Assembly: GCF_042675645.1 (NCBI RefSeq)
Contig: NZ_JBHTJH010000017.1
Coordinates: 1,116,001-1,180,000 of the forward strand
DNA from: Sungkyunkwania multivorans
Lineage (GTDB): Bacteria > Bacteroidota > Bacteroidia > Flavobacteriales > Flavobacteriaceae
DNA length: 64,000 nt
Direction of reading: 5' to 3'
Part shown: piece after piece, positions 49,444-59,181 of the stretch
How positions within the stretch are numbered: the stretch's first letter is position 1
Layout: each line of letters begins with the position of its first letter
The notes under the pieces: generated by a model
What the model was told of the DNA's origin: nothing
The model's input: the letters and a program-made list of their open reading frames with translations, nothing else
The model's database searches: none
Position numbers and translations under genes: made by a program

Positions 49444-52400
49444 TTAATTCAATTTCCAAGAAACTTCCTTTTGGTCCAAAGCCGCAAGCAGCTCATTGTT
49501 TATTTTCACTTTTTGCTTTCTGCTAGGCATGTGCAGCTTTAACTTCTCTTCCATATCATAGAGCACAAAATTTAACGAGTGATCGCCTTTGTAAGTGGAT
49601 ATCAGTTCTTTTAAGCGAGTGATCTTCTCTTCTTCTAGCGTGTTTATCTCCAATCTGATGGTAAGTTTTTTTGCATAAGTGTCCATCACGTCCTGCAGCT
49701 GCTGGAATTGATTGAACTGCAACCTCGGGTCTCCCTTTTTTCCAGTGTCTCTATTTACCCAACCTTCTCTTACAAAAGCCTTTGCATAGATAAAGGAGTT
49801 GGGGACCAAGAAATGTCTGAATTTCAAATATTCCTCTCCAAACATCCTAAATTCGAAAGAATCGGTATAATCTTCTACAGTGAACGCTGCCCAACCTTTT
49901 CCGTTTTTGGATATCCTATGCTGTACATCGGTGATGACGCCCCCGAAGGCGAGTTCTCGATTCACAAATTGCTCCAGATCGACAAAATTGGAGACGGTCG
50001 CATTACAAAAGCAATCCAATTCTGTTTTAAAATCATCTAGAGGATGGCCAGAGATATAGATACCGACCACCTCTTTTTCTCTGCGTAGTTTTTCCATAGT
50101 TCCCCATGTCTCACAAGGGGGAATCACTGGCTCGGGAATTTGAACTTCGCTGGCATCACCAAAAAGGCTCACTTGTGAAGAGTTTTCATTTTCCTGAAAT
50201 TTGGCGCCATACTTTACGGCCTTTTCCAAAAATGAGATACCATCACCTTCGTCATGAAAGTACTGCGCCCTGTGAGTATCGGAGAAGGAGTCGAAACCTC
50301 CGGCCAGCGCCAGATTTTCAAAGGCTTTTTTATTGGCGGCTCTAAGGTCTACGCGTTTCGCCATGTCGAATATGGATCGATAATGGCCATTTTCCTTACG
50401 TTCGGCAACAATGCTCTCTACGGCCGATTTTCCAACTCCTTTGATGGCACCCATACCAAAGCGCACGGCATTGTCCTTGTTCACTGAGAATTTATAGTAT
50501 GATTCGTTCACATCGGGTCCTAGAACATTCAGCTTCATTCGGCGACATTCCTCCATAAAAAAGGTAACCTGCTTAATATCGTTCATGTTGTTCGAAAGGA
50601 CAGCAGCCATATACTCAGCAGGATAATGTGCCTTTAGATATGCCGTTTGATAGGCGATCCAAGCATAGCATGTAGAATGCGATTTGTTAAACGCATAGGC
50701 GGCAAACGCTTCCCAATCTTTCCATATTTTTTCCAGTTTTTCGGTATCGTGTCCTTTTGCAGCGGCTTGATCGATGAACTTGGGCTTCATCTTGTCTAGC
50801 ACGGCCTTTTGCTTCTTTCCCATGGCCTTTCTCAATACATCAGCTTCACCTTTGGTAAAATCTGCCAGCTTTTGTGAAAGTAGCATCACCTGTTCTTGAT
50901 ACACCGTGATGCCGTAGGTCTCCTTAAGATACTCCTCCATTACCGGAAGGTCATAGGTGATTTCCTCTTCTCCATGTTTCCTCCTGATGAAACTTGGGAT
51001 ATATTCCATTGGCCCGGGTCTGTAAAGCGCGTTCATCGCAATGAGATCGGCAAAGGTGGTTGGCTTTAGCGATTTCATGTGCTTTTGCATCCCAGGTGAT
51101 TCATATTGAAATATCCCGACGGTCTCTCCACGTTGGAAAAGCTCGTATGTCTTGTCGTCATCGAGTGGGAAATTGTCAGGATCCAATTGAACGCCATGCT
51201 TTGCTTTTACGATCTTCACCGTATCCTTGATCAGCGTAAGCGTTTTAAGCCCCAAAAAGTCCATTTTCAATAACCCCGCATTTTCTACTACCGAATTATC
51301 AAACTGGGTCACGTAAAGATCTGAGTCTTTTGCAGTGGCCACCGGAACGAATTTGGTAATATCGTCTGGTGTAATGATCACTCCACAGGCGTGAATACCT
51401 GTGTTTCTCACCGACCCTTCCAGCACTCTAGCCTGATTGATCGTTTGTGCTTCAAGATCTTCTCCTTCGGAGAGATTTTTTAGTTCGTTCACCTTTTGGA
51501 TCTCCTCGGCACGCAATTTCTCTTTCAGTTCCTTCTCGTCCATAGAGAAAAGCTTGCCGAGCTTCATATTCGGAATCAGTTTGGCGATGCGGTCGGCATC
51601 AGGCAATGGAAGGTCCAATACCCTTGCCGTGTCTCTGATCGAAGACTTCGCGGCCATGGTCCCATAGGTGATGATCTGTGCCACTTGGTTAGCACCGTAT
51701 TTGTCGATCACATACTGCATGACACGACCACGACCTTCGTCGTCAAAATCGATATCGATGTCGGGCATGGACACTCTATCAGGATTCAAGAAACGCTCAA
51801 AAAGCAGGTCGTATTTTATGGGGTCTAGATTGGTGATGCCCAAACAATAAGCGACTGCCGAGCCTGCTGCCGATCCACGGCCTGGACCAACGGAAACATC
51901 CATGTTCCGGGCTTCTCTGATAAAATCCTCAACGATAAGGAAATACCCTGGATATCCTGTATTCTCGATGACCTTCAATTCAAAATCGAGTCGTTCATCG
52001 ATTTCAGGGGTGATCTCGCCATAACGCTTTTTGGCACCTTCGTAAGTGATGTGACGTAAATACTTATTCTCGCCTCGTTTGCCACCGTCAATTTTATCCT
52101 CTTCGAATCGAAAAGCCTCAGGAATATCAAAAGCGGGCAATAATACATCGCGGGCTAGCTCAAATGGTTCTATCTTGTCCACCACCTGCTGAATGTTAAT
52201 GACCGCTTCAGGAATATCCTTGAACAGTGCTTTCATCTCGTCGGCACCTTTAAAATAGTACTCTTGATTGGGAAGCCCATATCGATATCCTCGACCTCTT
52301 CCTATAGGAGTTGCCTGCTTCTCGCCATCTTTCACGCACAATAGAATATCGTGTGCATTGGCATCTTCTTTATCTACATAATAGGTGTTATTGGAAGCGA

Positions 52401-53829
52401 CAAGCTTAATGTCGTGCTTTTTTGAAAATTGTATAAGCACTTCATTAACACGGTTCTCGTCCTCTTGTCCATGCCGCATGAGTTCGATATAGAGATCTTC
52501 TCCAAATTCTTCTTTCCACCAAAGCAATGCTTCTTCGGCCTGCTTTTCGCCAATATTCAGCACTTTGCTAGGAACTTCCCCGTATAAATTTCCGGTAAGG
52601 GCGATGATATCTTCTTTGTGTTGTTTGATGACCTTCTTGTCTATTCTTGGCACATAGTAGAAACCATCGACATATCCGATCGATGACATCTTGGCTAGGT
52701 TATGATAGCCGTTCTTGTTTTTTGCTAACAATAAGACCTGATACCCATTGTCTTTTCTGGTCTTGTCATCATGATTCTCACAGACGAAGAATTCACACCC
52801 TAGAATGGGCTTCATGATCACTTCAGAGGGTGTTTCGCCCTTCGCTTCTGCGTCTTTGTTCTTGGCTTTCGCAGCTCTGTTGTGATTCTCTACGGCGCTT
52901 ACAAAGTGAAACGCTCCCATCATATTTGCATGATCTGTCAATGCAACGGCTGGCATTTTAGCCTTAGCTGCTGCATTTACCAGGTCTCTAATACTGGCTG
53001 TAGATTGTAATACCGAAAATTGTGAGTGGTTATGCAAATGAACAAAAGATACATCGGCCAGATCCTTTGCATTCTGATCAAGTTCTTTTTGCGAGATTTC
53101 ATCTGTCTTTGTTTCCTTCTGAAGGCGTTTCCTTATTCTATCGGACGCTGCTTTAAGATTGAGGTGTTCTAACCCTATAAGCTGAATCGGTTGTGGATTG
53201 GCCTCAGAGAAGTTCTTTAAATAGTCCGAGGAAACATCTAATTCTTCTAAGGTATATACACGCTTTCTTATCAATTCGAAGAAACAACGGGTGGTGGCTT
53301 CCACATCAGCGGTTGCATTATGCGCTTCTGCAAAAGGCTCGCCAAAAAGATATTGGTGTAATTCCGTGAGTGTTGGCAACTTGAATTTGCCACCTCGACC
53401 ACCGGGAATTTGACATAATTCTGCCGTAGTTTCGGTACAGGTATCCAGAACCTTTAAGTTGGATAGTTCATTGTCTATGGAAAGTCGGTGAAATTCACAT
53501 CCCATGATATTAATGTCAAATCCAACATTTTGACCAACGACGAATTTGGTTTTAGAAAGCGCGATATTGAATTTCTTCAATGCCTCTTCGAGGGAGACGC
53601 CTTGTTCTTCGGCGAGTTCAGTAGAAATACCGTGTATTTTCTCAGAATCATAGGGGATATTAAACCCATCTGGTTTGATCAGGTAATCCTGATGCTCGAG
53701 ACAATTTCCTTCAGCATCGTGCAATTGCCAAGCGATCTGTACAGCTCGCGGCCAATTATCGGTGTCCGTGATCGGAGCATCCCAACGCTTGGGAAGTCCG
53801 GTTGTTTCCGTATCAAATATCAAATACAT
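49444..53829 (-). CDS. dnaE: DNA polymerase III alpha subunit with N-terminal exonuclease
   Basis: 1461 residues, about 300 longer than E. coli DnaE. Residues 1-195 form a DnaQ-like 3'-5' exonuclease: Asp6 and Glu8 in FDTETTGLP, HNATADVEAT as the Exo III region. PHP domain follows from about 250 (FVHLHNHSQFSVLQ), then the Pol3 palm with MPDIDIDFDDEGRGR holding the catalytic Asp residues, HhH and OB parts at the C-terminus (AFGGVITDVQHRISKNGKGWAAF). Replicates the chromosome; proofreading in the same chain. Confidence 0.95.
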   Translation of the reverse strand: MYLIFDTETTGLPKRWDAPITDTDNWPRAVQIAWQLHDAEGNCLEHQDYLIKPDGFNIPYDSEKIHGISTELAEEQGVSLEEALKKFNIALSKTKFVVGQNVGFDINIMGCEFHRLSIDNELSNLKVLDTCTETTAELCQIPGGRGGKFKLPTLTELHQYLFGEPFAEAHNATADVEATTRCFFELIRKRVYTLEELDVSSDYLKNFSEANPQPIQLIGLEHLNLKAASDRIRKRLQKETKTDEISQKELDQNAKDLADVSFVHLHNHSQFSVLQSTASIRDLVNAAAKAKMPAVALTDHANMMGAFHFVSAVENHNRAAKAKNKDAEAKGETPSEVIMKPILGCEFFVCENHDDKTRKDNGYQVLLLAKNKNGYHNLAKMSSIGYVDGFYYVPRIDKKVIKQHKEDIIALTGNLYGEVPSKVLNIGEKQAEEALLWWKEEFGEDLYIELMRHGQEDENRVNEVLIQFSKKHDIKLVASNNTYYVDKEDANAHDILLCVKDGEKQATPIGRGRGYRYGLPNQEYYFKGADEMKALFKDIPEAVINIQQVVDKIEPFELARDVLLPAFDIPEAFRFEEDKIDGGKRGENKYLRHITYEGAKKRYGEITPEIDERLDFELKVIENTGYPGYFLIVEDFIREARNMDVSVGPGRGSAAGSAVAYCLGITNLDPIKYDLLFERFLNPDRVSMPDIDIDFDDEGRGRVMQYVIDKYGANQVAQIITYGTMAAKSSIRDTARVLDLPLPDADRIAKLIPNMKLGKLFSMDEKELKEKLRAEEIQKVNELKNLSEGEDLEAQTINQARVLEGSVRNTGIHACGVIITPDDITKFVPVATAKDSDLYVTQFDNSVVENAGLLKMDFLGLKTLTLIKDTVKIVKAKHGVQLDPDNFPLDDDKTYELFQRGETVGIFQYESPGMQKHMKSLKPTTFADLIAMNALYRPGPMEYIPSFIRRKHGEEEITYDLPVMEEYLKETYGITVYQEQVMLLSQKLADFTKGEADVLRKAMGKKQKAVLDKMKPKFIDQAAAKGHDTEKLEKIWKDWEAFAAYAFNKSHSTCYAWIAYQTAYLKAHYPAEYMAAVLSNNMNDIKQVTFFMEECRRMKLNVLGPDVNESYYKFSVNKDNAVRFGMGAIKGVGKSAVESIVAERKENGHYRSIFDMAKRVDLRAANKKAFENLALAGGFDSFSDTHRAQYFHDEGDGISFLEKAVKYGAKFQENENSSQVSLFGDASEVQIPEPVIPPCETWGTMEKLRREKEVVGIYISGHPLDDFKTELDCFCNATVSNFVDLEQFVNRELAFGGVITDVQHRISKNGKGWAAFTVEDYTDSFEFRMFGEEYLKFRHFLVPNSFIYAKAFVREGWVNRDTGKKGDPRLQFNQFQQLQDVMDTYAKKLTIRLEINTLEEEKITRLKELISTYKGDHSLNFVLYDMEEKLKLHMPSRKQKVKINNELLAALDQKEVSWKLN

Positions 53830-53970
53830 AGGATGCTGTTGTCAAAAGAAAATACACCTCAAAAGTAACGAATAAACGCTTTTGAAGCCGAAAATGTTGT
53901 TAACAGAATGCTAACAGTGAGAGGCTAAAATGAAGATCTTGTCGTACTCAATAACCGCAAAGGCTATTCA

Positions 53971-54423
53971 CTATAATGATGGGTTTGTGTTGATGGGTAC
54001 TCCGATAAAATTCCCATTTTGAAAACTGATAGGAATATCTATTCCCTCTTGGAAGGCGACGAACTTAAATGTTCCCGAAACCGTATTGTTAGATATATCG
54101 GTAATTCGGATTTCCCCTTCTCCTCTGTCAGCTGTAGTGTAAGATGCCTCACCTCCAATGCGATAGATAGCCACACTATTTTGCTCTGGGCCCAATACGT
54201 AGGTGGCATTCACCGCTGCAGATGGTATGTCGAGTACAATGGTTTCCTGTCCGCTAGCTATGGCCGTAATTCTCAACGAGCTATTGCTACCTAGCGTAGC
54301 TTCGAAAACACTGGCTTCCCAAAAACTATTGTTTCTCGTGGCTTCGAATGCTGGATCATTAAACTCGGTATCATCACAGGAAAATGAAAGAATGGTTAGG
54401 ATGAGAAATACGTATTTTTTCAT
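53971..54423 (-). CDS. Hypothetical lipoprotein (DUF6252-like)
   Basis: 150 residues from ATG 54423; lipobox LSFSC (Cys16). The rest is beta-rich with SFWEASVFEATLGSNSSLRITA and NNTVSGTFKFVAF, a pattern of the DUF6252 family of small Bacteroidetes lipoproteins. The upstream in-frame ATG (54465) is rejected. Function unknown; likely outer-membrane or periplasmic. Confidence 0.68.
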   Translation of the reverse strand: MKKYVFLILTILSFSCDDTEFNDPAFEATRNNSFWEASVFEATLGSNSSLRITAIASGQETIVLDIPSAAVNATYVLGPEQNSVAIYRIGGEASYTTADRGEGEIRITDISNNTVSGTFKFVAFQEGIDIPISFQNGNFIGVPINTNPSL

Positions 54424-54583
54424 AGTGCTCAATTTCTTTGATACAAATAACGTAAAATGTTCCAATATTTATATAGTATGCTAGGTTAAATTAGACAAAA
54501 CGAAATGGAACATATCACTTTTGGTTTAATGCGACCCCAAGGAAGCCAAATGAAATATACTGTAAATTCCTTCGGTATAATTC

Positions 54584-54612
54584 TTTGCGATAAAGAAAAT
54601 AAATTATCTTTG
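54584..54612 (+). promoter_or_regulatory. Promoter of rpsP
   Basis: TTTG at 54584-54587, spacer of 17, TATCTTTG at 54605-54612. The -7 box is perfect, the spacer is two short of the usual 19. Confidence 0.7.
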
Positions 54613-54662
54613 CACCCTCATTAATAATAGAGGTCGTGAACCTCACTAATTAATTTATAATT

Positions 54663-55277
54663 ATGCCTGTAAAAATCAGATTACAGAGACACGGTAAAAA
54701 AGGAAAGCCTTTTTACTGGATCGTAGCCGCAGACTCGCGAGCTAAAAGAGATGGTAGATTCTTAGAAAAGTTAGGTATCTACAATCCAACAACCAATCCT
54801 GCCACTATCGACCTAGATGTTGACGGTGCTGTGAAATGGTTACAAAATGGTGCTCAACCAACGGACACTGCTAGAGCAATTCTATCCTATAAAGGAGCGT
54901 TGTTGAAAAAGCATTTGGCCGAAGGTGTTAAAAAAGGTGCTTTGACCGAAGAGCAAGCTGAGAAGAAATTCCAAGCTTGGTTGGAAGAAAAGACTGGGAA
55001 GATCGATGCTAAGAAAGACGGTCTAGCAAAAGCAGAAGCTGATGCAAAGGCAAAAGCTTTTGAGGCAGAGAAGCAGGCAAATGAGGCGCGCATCGCGGCG
55101 AATACCCCTGTTGAAGAAACCGCAGAAGAAGCAGTTGAAGAGGCGACAGAAGAAGTTGCAGCTGAAGCTGAGACAGAAGTTGCCGCCGAGGCTGAAGCTA
55201 CCGAAGAAGTTGTTGCTGAAGAAGCACCAGCCGAGGAAGCTGCTACTGAAGAAAACAAAGAAGAAGCTGCTGAGTAA
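54663..55277 (+). CDS. rpsP: 30S ribosomal protein S16 with long C-terminal tail
   Basis: 204 residues; S16 itself is about 80-90. Residues 1-85 are standard (PVKIRLQRHGKKGKPFYWIV). Residues about 85-130 are a Lys-rich helical extension, and about 130-204 an Ala/Glu/Val low-complexity acidic repeat (EEAVEEATEEVAAEAE-like). Such tails occur in Bacteroidetes S16. Operon with rimM 12 nt downstream. Confidence 0.93.
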   Translation: MPVKIRLQRHGKKGKPFYWIVAADSRAKRDGRFLEKLGIYNPTTNPATIDLDVDGAVKWLQNGAQPTDTARAILSYKGALLKKHLAEGVKKGALTEEQAEKKFQAWLEEKTGKIDAKKDGLAKAEADAKAKAFEAEKQANEARIAANTPVEETAEEAVEEATEEVAAEAETEVAAEAEATEEVVAEEAPAEEAATEENKEEAAE

Positions 55278-55289
55278 TTTATTGAAGCG

Positions 55290-55817
55290 ATGAAAAAGGA
55301 AGAATGCTTCTACCTTGGTAAGATCGTTTCAAAATTCAGTTTTAGGGGAGAGGTGCTGGCAAAGCTAGATACCGACGAACCTCAGCTTTACAAAGATCTG
55401 GAATCAGTGTTTATTGCTCATGGCAATGACCTGGTTCCTTTTTTTATTGAAAAGGCTCGATTGCACAAATCGGATCTTCTTCGATTAAAGATCGAAGATG
55501 TCAACTCTGAAGAGGATGCCGATCGCTTGATGAGGTCCGAATTATATCTTCCGTTGGCATTTTTGCCAAAGTTGGATGGAAACAAATTCTATTTTCATGA
55601 GATCGTCGGATTTCAGATGATAGATGAGAGTTTCGGTCGCGTAGGGGTCATTAAGGGCGTTAATGACACGACCGCCCAAGCGCTTTTTGAGGTGGAGCGC
55701 GATGGAAAAGAGATCCTTATTCCGATGAATGACGAATTCATCAAAGAAGTGAATAGAAAAAAGAAAGAAGTGGTGGTTGCCACGCCCGAGGGTCTTATCG
55801 ACCTTTATCTCCAATAA
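55290..55817 (+). CDS. rimM: Ribosome maturation factor RimM
   Basis: 175 residues; N-terminal RimM barrel (GKIVSKFSFRGEVLAKLDTDEP) and PRC-barrel-like C-terminus (EIVGFQMIDESFGRVGVIKGV, ILIPMNDEFIKEV). Helps 30S assembly around S19 and 16S 3' end. Follows rpsP, the classic order. Confidence 0.93.
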   Translation: MKKEECFYLGKIVSKFSFRGEVLAKLDTDEPQLYKDLESVFIAHGNDLVPFFIEKARLHKSDLLRLKIEDVNSEEDADRLMRSELYLPLAFLPKLDGNKFYFHEIVGFQMIDESFGRVGVIKGVNDTTAQALFEVERDGKEILIPMNDEFIKEVNRKKKEVVVATPEGLIDLYLQ

Positions 55818-55835
55818 TATTCAATAGATTTTTTC

Positions 55836-56552
55836 ATGTCCAAGCCCTTTACATTTAAACAATTCGTTGTAGAGCAAGACCGCTGTGCCATGAAAATAGG
55901 TACCGATGGGGTCTTGATGGGTGCATGGGCACCTTTGTCACACAAACCCGAAACGATCTTGGATATCGGTGCGGGCACAGGAATCATATCATTGATGTTG
56001 GCGCAACGCTCTGCTGCATTGCAGTTGGATGCTTTGGAAATAGATGATGCGGCCTACGTACAATGCGCAGAAAACTTTGAAGCGTCACCTTGGAATGACC
56101 GCTTGTTTTGTTATCATGCTTCTTTTCAAGAGTTTTGGGAGGAGATGGACGACCAGAAATATGACCTGATCGTAAGCAATCCACCATTTTATTCAGAAGC
56201 CTATAAGTCCAATGACCCGAAACGCGACCTAGCTCGTTTTGAAGATGCCTTGCCTTTTGAACATTTATGCTATGGTGTGGCGAGACTCTTATCTGAAAAA
56301 GGGTTATTTTCGGTCATCATTCCTCATTCAGAAGAGAAAAAGTTCATAGATCTATCCTCGCGTTTCTCATTGTTTCCGCAAAAGATCACTAGGGTAAGGG
56401 GCAATGATCATGCTCCACTGGTGAGAAGCCTTCTTACCTTTTCCTTTGATGAAGTTACGGCAGTTGAGGAAGAATTGATCATCGAGAAAGCACGGCATCA
56501 GTACACCGAAGAATACATTGCCTTGACCAAAGATTTTTATTTAAAGTTGTAA
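55836..56552 (+). CDS. tRNA1(Val) adenine-37 N6-methyltransferase-like (TrmN6)
   Basis: 238 residues. SAM motif I ILDIGAGTGIISLMLAQR and the catalytic IVSNPPFYSEAY (NPPF) of N6-adenine methyltransferases; the opening FTFKQFVVEQDRCAMKIGTDGVLMGAW is the TrmN6/YfiC hallmark. 18 nt after rimM, same direction. Confidence 0.9.
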   Translation: MSKPFTFKQFVVEQDRCAMKIGTDGVLMGAWAPLSHKPETILDIGAGTGIISLMLAQRSAALQLDALEIDDAAYVQCAENFEASPWNDRLFCYHASFQEFWEEMDDQKYDLIVSNPPFYSEAYKSNDPKRDLARFEDALPFEHLCYGVARLLSEKGLFSVIIPHSEEKKFIDLSSRFSLFPQKITRVRGNDHAPLVRSLLTFSFDEVTAVEEELIIEKARHQYTEEYIALTKDFYLKL

Positions 56553-56554
56553 GT

Positions 56555-56977
56555 ATGAAATTCTTTCAGAAAGAAATACAATTACAACCTTTCAAAAGAG
56601 GTTTTCATCTAATTACAGACAATATTATCCGAGCGCTGCCCGAGCTTGCTGAGATACGGAACGGACAACTGCAGATCTTCATCAAACATACCTCTGCAAG
56701 CTTAACTATAAACGAGAATGCGGACCCAAGTGTCCGAGTTGATCTAGAAAGTCATTTCAATGAAATGATTCCCGAAAATGCACCATACTTTATTCATACC
56801 TATGAAGGTCCAGATGATATGCCCGCACATATTAAGGCTTCATTATTGGGAGCTACTTTGCAACTACCTATAACAGATGGAAGATTGAATTTGGGTGTGT
56901 GGCAAGGAATTTATCTCTGCGAGCATCGCAATCATGGAGGAGGTAGGAAATTAGTGTTGACAGCCTTTGGCCTATGA
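56555..56977 (+). CDS. YjbQ family protein
   Basis: 140 residues, full length for UPF0047/YjbQ. Conserved HTSASLTINENADPSVRVDL and GVWQGIYLCEHRNHGGGRKL, whose His and Glu residues form the family's metal site. Weak thiamine-phosphate synthase activity has been reported for members; real role unsettled. 2 nt after the methyltransferase gene. Confidence 0.88.
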   Translation: MKFFQKEIQLQPFKRGFHLITDNIIRALPELAEIRNGQLQIFIKHTSASLTINENADPSVRVDLESHFNEMIPENAPYFIHTYEGPDDMPAHIKASLLGATLQLPITDGRLNLGVWQGIYLCEHRNHGGGRKLVLTAFGL

Positions 56978-56983
56978 TGTTAT

Positions 56984-57017
56984 AAATATAACTGAGATAC
57001 TATTTTTAGTTATATTT
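56984..57017 (+). promoter_or_regulatory. Inverted repeat operator candidate upstream of the acyl-CoA dehydrogenase
   Basis: AAATATAACT (56984-56993) and AGTTATATTT (57008-57017) are perfect 10-bp inverted copies 14 nt apart. A TACCTTTG -7 box follows at 57026-57033, so the repeat covers the -33 region, where a repressor would sit. Confidence 0.5.
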
Positions 57018-57051
57018 TCTTTGCATACCTTTGATGAAAAATTGTAGATAG

Positions 57052-58230
57052 ATGAGACCAGATCTTTTTGAAGCTCCCGATTATTATAACTTGGATGAAT
57101 TGCTCACCGATGAACATAAGTTGGTGCGAGATGCTGCTCGTAGCTGGGTAAAGCGCGAAGTGTCACCTATTATTGAAGATTATGCACAACGTGCTGAGTT
57201 TCCTGATCAGATCATCACAGGTTTGGCAGAGATCGGTGCTTTTGGACCTTACATTCCTGAAGAGTATGGTGGAGCAGGACTGGATCAAATAAGTTATGGA
57301 TTGATCATGCAAGAGATCGAGCGCGGTGATAGTGGGGTACGTTCTACCGCATCGGTTCAATCCTCTCTAGTAATGTATCCTATTTGGAAATATGGTTCTG
57401 AAGAACAACGCAAAAAATACCTTCCAAAATTAGCTTCAGGAGAATTTATGGGGTGTTTTGGACTTACAGAGCCCAATCATGGTTCCAATCCGGGAGGTAT
57501 GGAGACAAAATTCAAAGATATGGGTGATCATTATCTGTTGAACGGAGCCAAACTGTGGATCTCTAACGCACCTTTTGCAGACATTGCGGTCGTCTGGGCC
57601 AAGAATGAAGAAGGACGGGTGCACGGGCTCGTTGTCGAACGTGGAATGGAAGGATTCTCAACACCGGAGACGCACAATAAATGGTCCTTGAGAGCTTCTG
57701 CAACAGGAGAGCTTATTTTTGATAATGTGAAGGTGCCAAAAGAGAATCTCTTACCAGGTAAGAGTGGTTTGGGCGCACCACTAAGTTGTCTGGATTCGGC
57801 AAGATTTGGAATTGCATGGGGTGCTATCGGAGCAGCAATGGATTGCTATGATACGGCATTGCGATACGCCAAAGAACGGATTCAGTTTGATAAGCCCATC
57901 GCCGCTACACAACTTCAACAAAAGAAATTGGCAGAGATGATCACAGAGATCACCAAGGCGCAATTGCTTGCATGGAGACTTGGCGTATTGCGAGAACAAG
58001 GAAAGGCCACTTCGGCCCAGATCTCTATGGCGAAAAGAAATAATGTGGATATGGCCATCAAAATTGCTCGAGAAGCGAGGCAAGTGCTCGGAGGTATGGG
58101 TATCACAGGCGAATATAGCATTATGCGACACATGATGAATCTAGAAAGTGTAATTACCTATGAGGGCACTCACGATATTCATCTATTGATCACCGGAATG
58201 GATATCACCGGACACGCTGCCTTTAAATAA
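57052..58230 (+). CDS. Acyl-CoA dehydrogenase, glutaryl-CoA dehydrogenase type
   Basis: 392 residues. GCFGLTEPNHGSNPGGM (FAD-binding loop), KLWISNAPFADIAVVWAK and catalytic Glu in SVITYEGTHDIHLLITG match glutaryl-CoA dehydrogenase more than short-chain types; QVLGGMGITGEYSIMRHM is also conserved. Oxidises glutaryl-CoA from lysine or tryptophan breakdown and decarboxylates to crotonyl-CoA. Monocistronic with its own promoter. Confidence 0.9.
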   Translation: MRPDLFEAPDYYNLDELLTDEHKLVRDAARSWVKREVSPIIEDYAQRAEFPDQIITGLAEIGAFGPYIPEEYGGAGLDQISYGLIMQEIERGDSGVRSTASVQSSLVMYPIWKYGSEEQRKKYLPKLASGEFMGCFGLTEPNHGSNPGGMETKFKDMGDHYLLNGAKLWISNAPFADIAVVWAKNEEGRVHGLVVERGMEGFSTPETHNKWSLRASATGELIFDNVKVPKENLLPGKSGLGAPLSCLDSARFGIAWGAIGAAMDCYDTALRYAKERIQFDKPIAATQLQQKKLAEMITEITKAQLLAWRLGVLREQGKATSAQISMAKRNNVDMAIKIAREARQVLGGMGITGEYSIMRHMMNLESVITYEGTHDIHLLITGMDITGHAAFK

Positions 58231-58240
58231 AAGAGAATGC

Positions 58241-58543
58241 TTATATGACCTCGCTAGCGACCTTATCTGAGGTCGCTTCTTTTTGTTGGTTTTTTAAAAT
58301 CGCCTTATGAGAGTATATTCTGGAGATTCCCAATGAAATGGCATACATAAAGAGCATTTTCATAATGAAGTCTGCAGAAGTAAATTCGGGAAAAGTGAAT
58401 TCTCCTTTGGTCATAGTGCTGGAAATGATCTCGTAGGTAAGAAACAAACAAAAAACAATGAACACTCGTGTCGCATTGATCAGTTGTATGCTCAGTTTTT
58501 TTGCTTCCAGGGTCTTTGTGGTCGTAGGTCTTTGATTATTCAT
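58241..58543 (-). CDS. Hypothetical two-helix membrane protein
   Basis: 100 residues with helices at about 25-45 (ATRVFIVFCLFLTYEII) and 60-80 (ADFIMKMLFMYAISLGISRI). Not recognised. Converges with the acyl-CoA dehydrogenase gene. Just upstream, GTACAAATATGTAC (58561-58574) is an inverted repeat of the TACA-N4-TGTA type. Confidence 0.55.
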   Translation of the reverse strand: MNNQRPTTTKTLEAKKLSIQLINATRVFIVFCLFLTYEIISSTMTKGEFTFPEFTSADFIMKMLFMYAISLGISRIYSHKAILKNQQKEATSDKVASEVI

Positions 58544-58560
58544 GTAAAATATAACTATAA

Positions 58561-58574
58561 GTACAAATATGTAC
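58561..58574 (-). promoter_or_regulatory. Short inverted repeat GTACA-N4-TGTAC
   Basis: Five-base arms with a 4-nt centre, 18 bp before the small membrane-protein gene. BlaI/CopY-type repressors often bind TACAnnTGTA-like sites, and a BlaI gene is close by, but the link is a guess. Confidence 0.35.
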
Positions 58575-58624
58575 GATATAAATGTCTATTTGGTTTACAA
58601 AATAACGAAGACAAAAGGAGATTA

Positions 58625-59131
58625 TTATGAAAATGTGAATAGGGCCTCGCCATTTTGAATGGTTTTCCAAACGAAAAACCCTAAAAAGATCGCAGACACG
58701 ACAAACTTCATAAAAGTGCCGGTCAAAAATCCCAGAAAAGATCCAAATGCAGCTTTAAAGGCCCTGTTGGAGTCGCTTTGGTGTATCATTTCTCCAACGA
58801 AAGCACCGACAAATGGTCCGATGATAATCCCAAATGGAATCGGCGCAATGATACCAACGACCAGTCCAATTGTAGTTCCGATCATCCCAGCTCTACTGCC
58901 ACCAAATTTTCTGGTACCAACAGCCGGAATGATATAATCCATTACAAAGATGAAGAGCGCCACCGCCAAGGTAATGCCCAAGAACCACCAATCTTGTGGT
59001 ACCGCCTTAGTGAGGTGCAATAACAAAAGGCCTATCCAACTCACAGGAGGTCCTGGCAAGACCGGTAGAAAGCTGCCTAACAGCCCTAGTAACATAAAGA
59101 TGAAACCCAAAAAAAGCAATAAGATATCCAT
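58625..59131 (-). CDS. DUF456 family membrane protein
   Basis: 168 residues, five helices. Characteristic glycine-rich DUF456 features: LGLLGSFLPVLPGPPVSWIG at the start, GSRAGMIGTTIGLVVGII and PFGIIIGPFVGAFVGEMI later. Inner-membrane protein of unknown function; divergent from the blaI gene. Confidence 0.85.
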   Translation of the reverse strand: MDILLLFLGFIFMLLGLLGSFLPVLPGPPVSWIGLLLLHLTKAVPQDWWFLGITLAVALFIFVMDYIIPAVGTRKFGGSRAGMIGTTIGLVVGIIAPIPFGIIIGPFVGAFVGEMIHQSDSNRAFKAAFGSFLGFLTGTFMKFVVSAIFLGFFVWKTIQNGEALFTFS

Positions 59132-59181
59132 AAATATATTTGCTATAAGACGAAGATACGTAACATCTGTTACAAATTTTT

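Noticed and set aside
54887..55258. Ser/Ala-rich antisense open frame over rpsP
   Set aside because: Low-complexity mirror of the same tail; no start signal or family match.
55042..55293. Long Lys/Arg-rich open frame
   Set aside because: Frame-shifted shadow of the repetitive acidic tail of rpsP.
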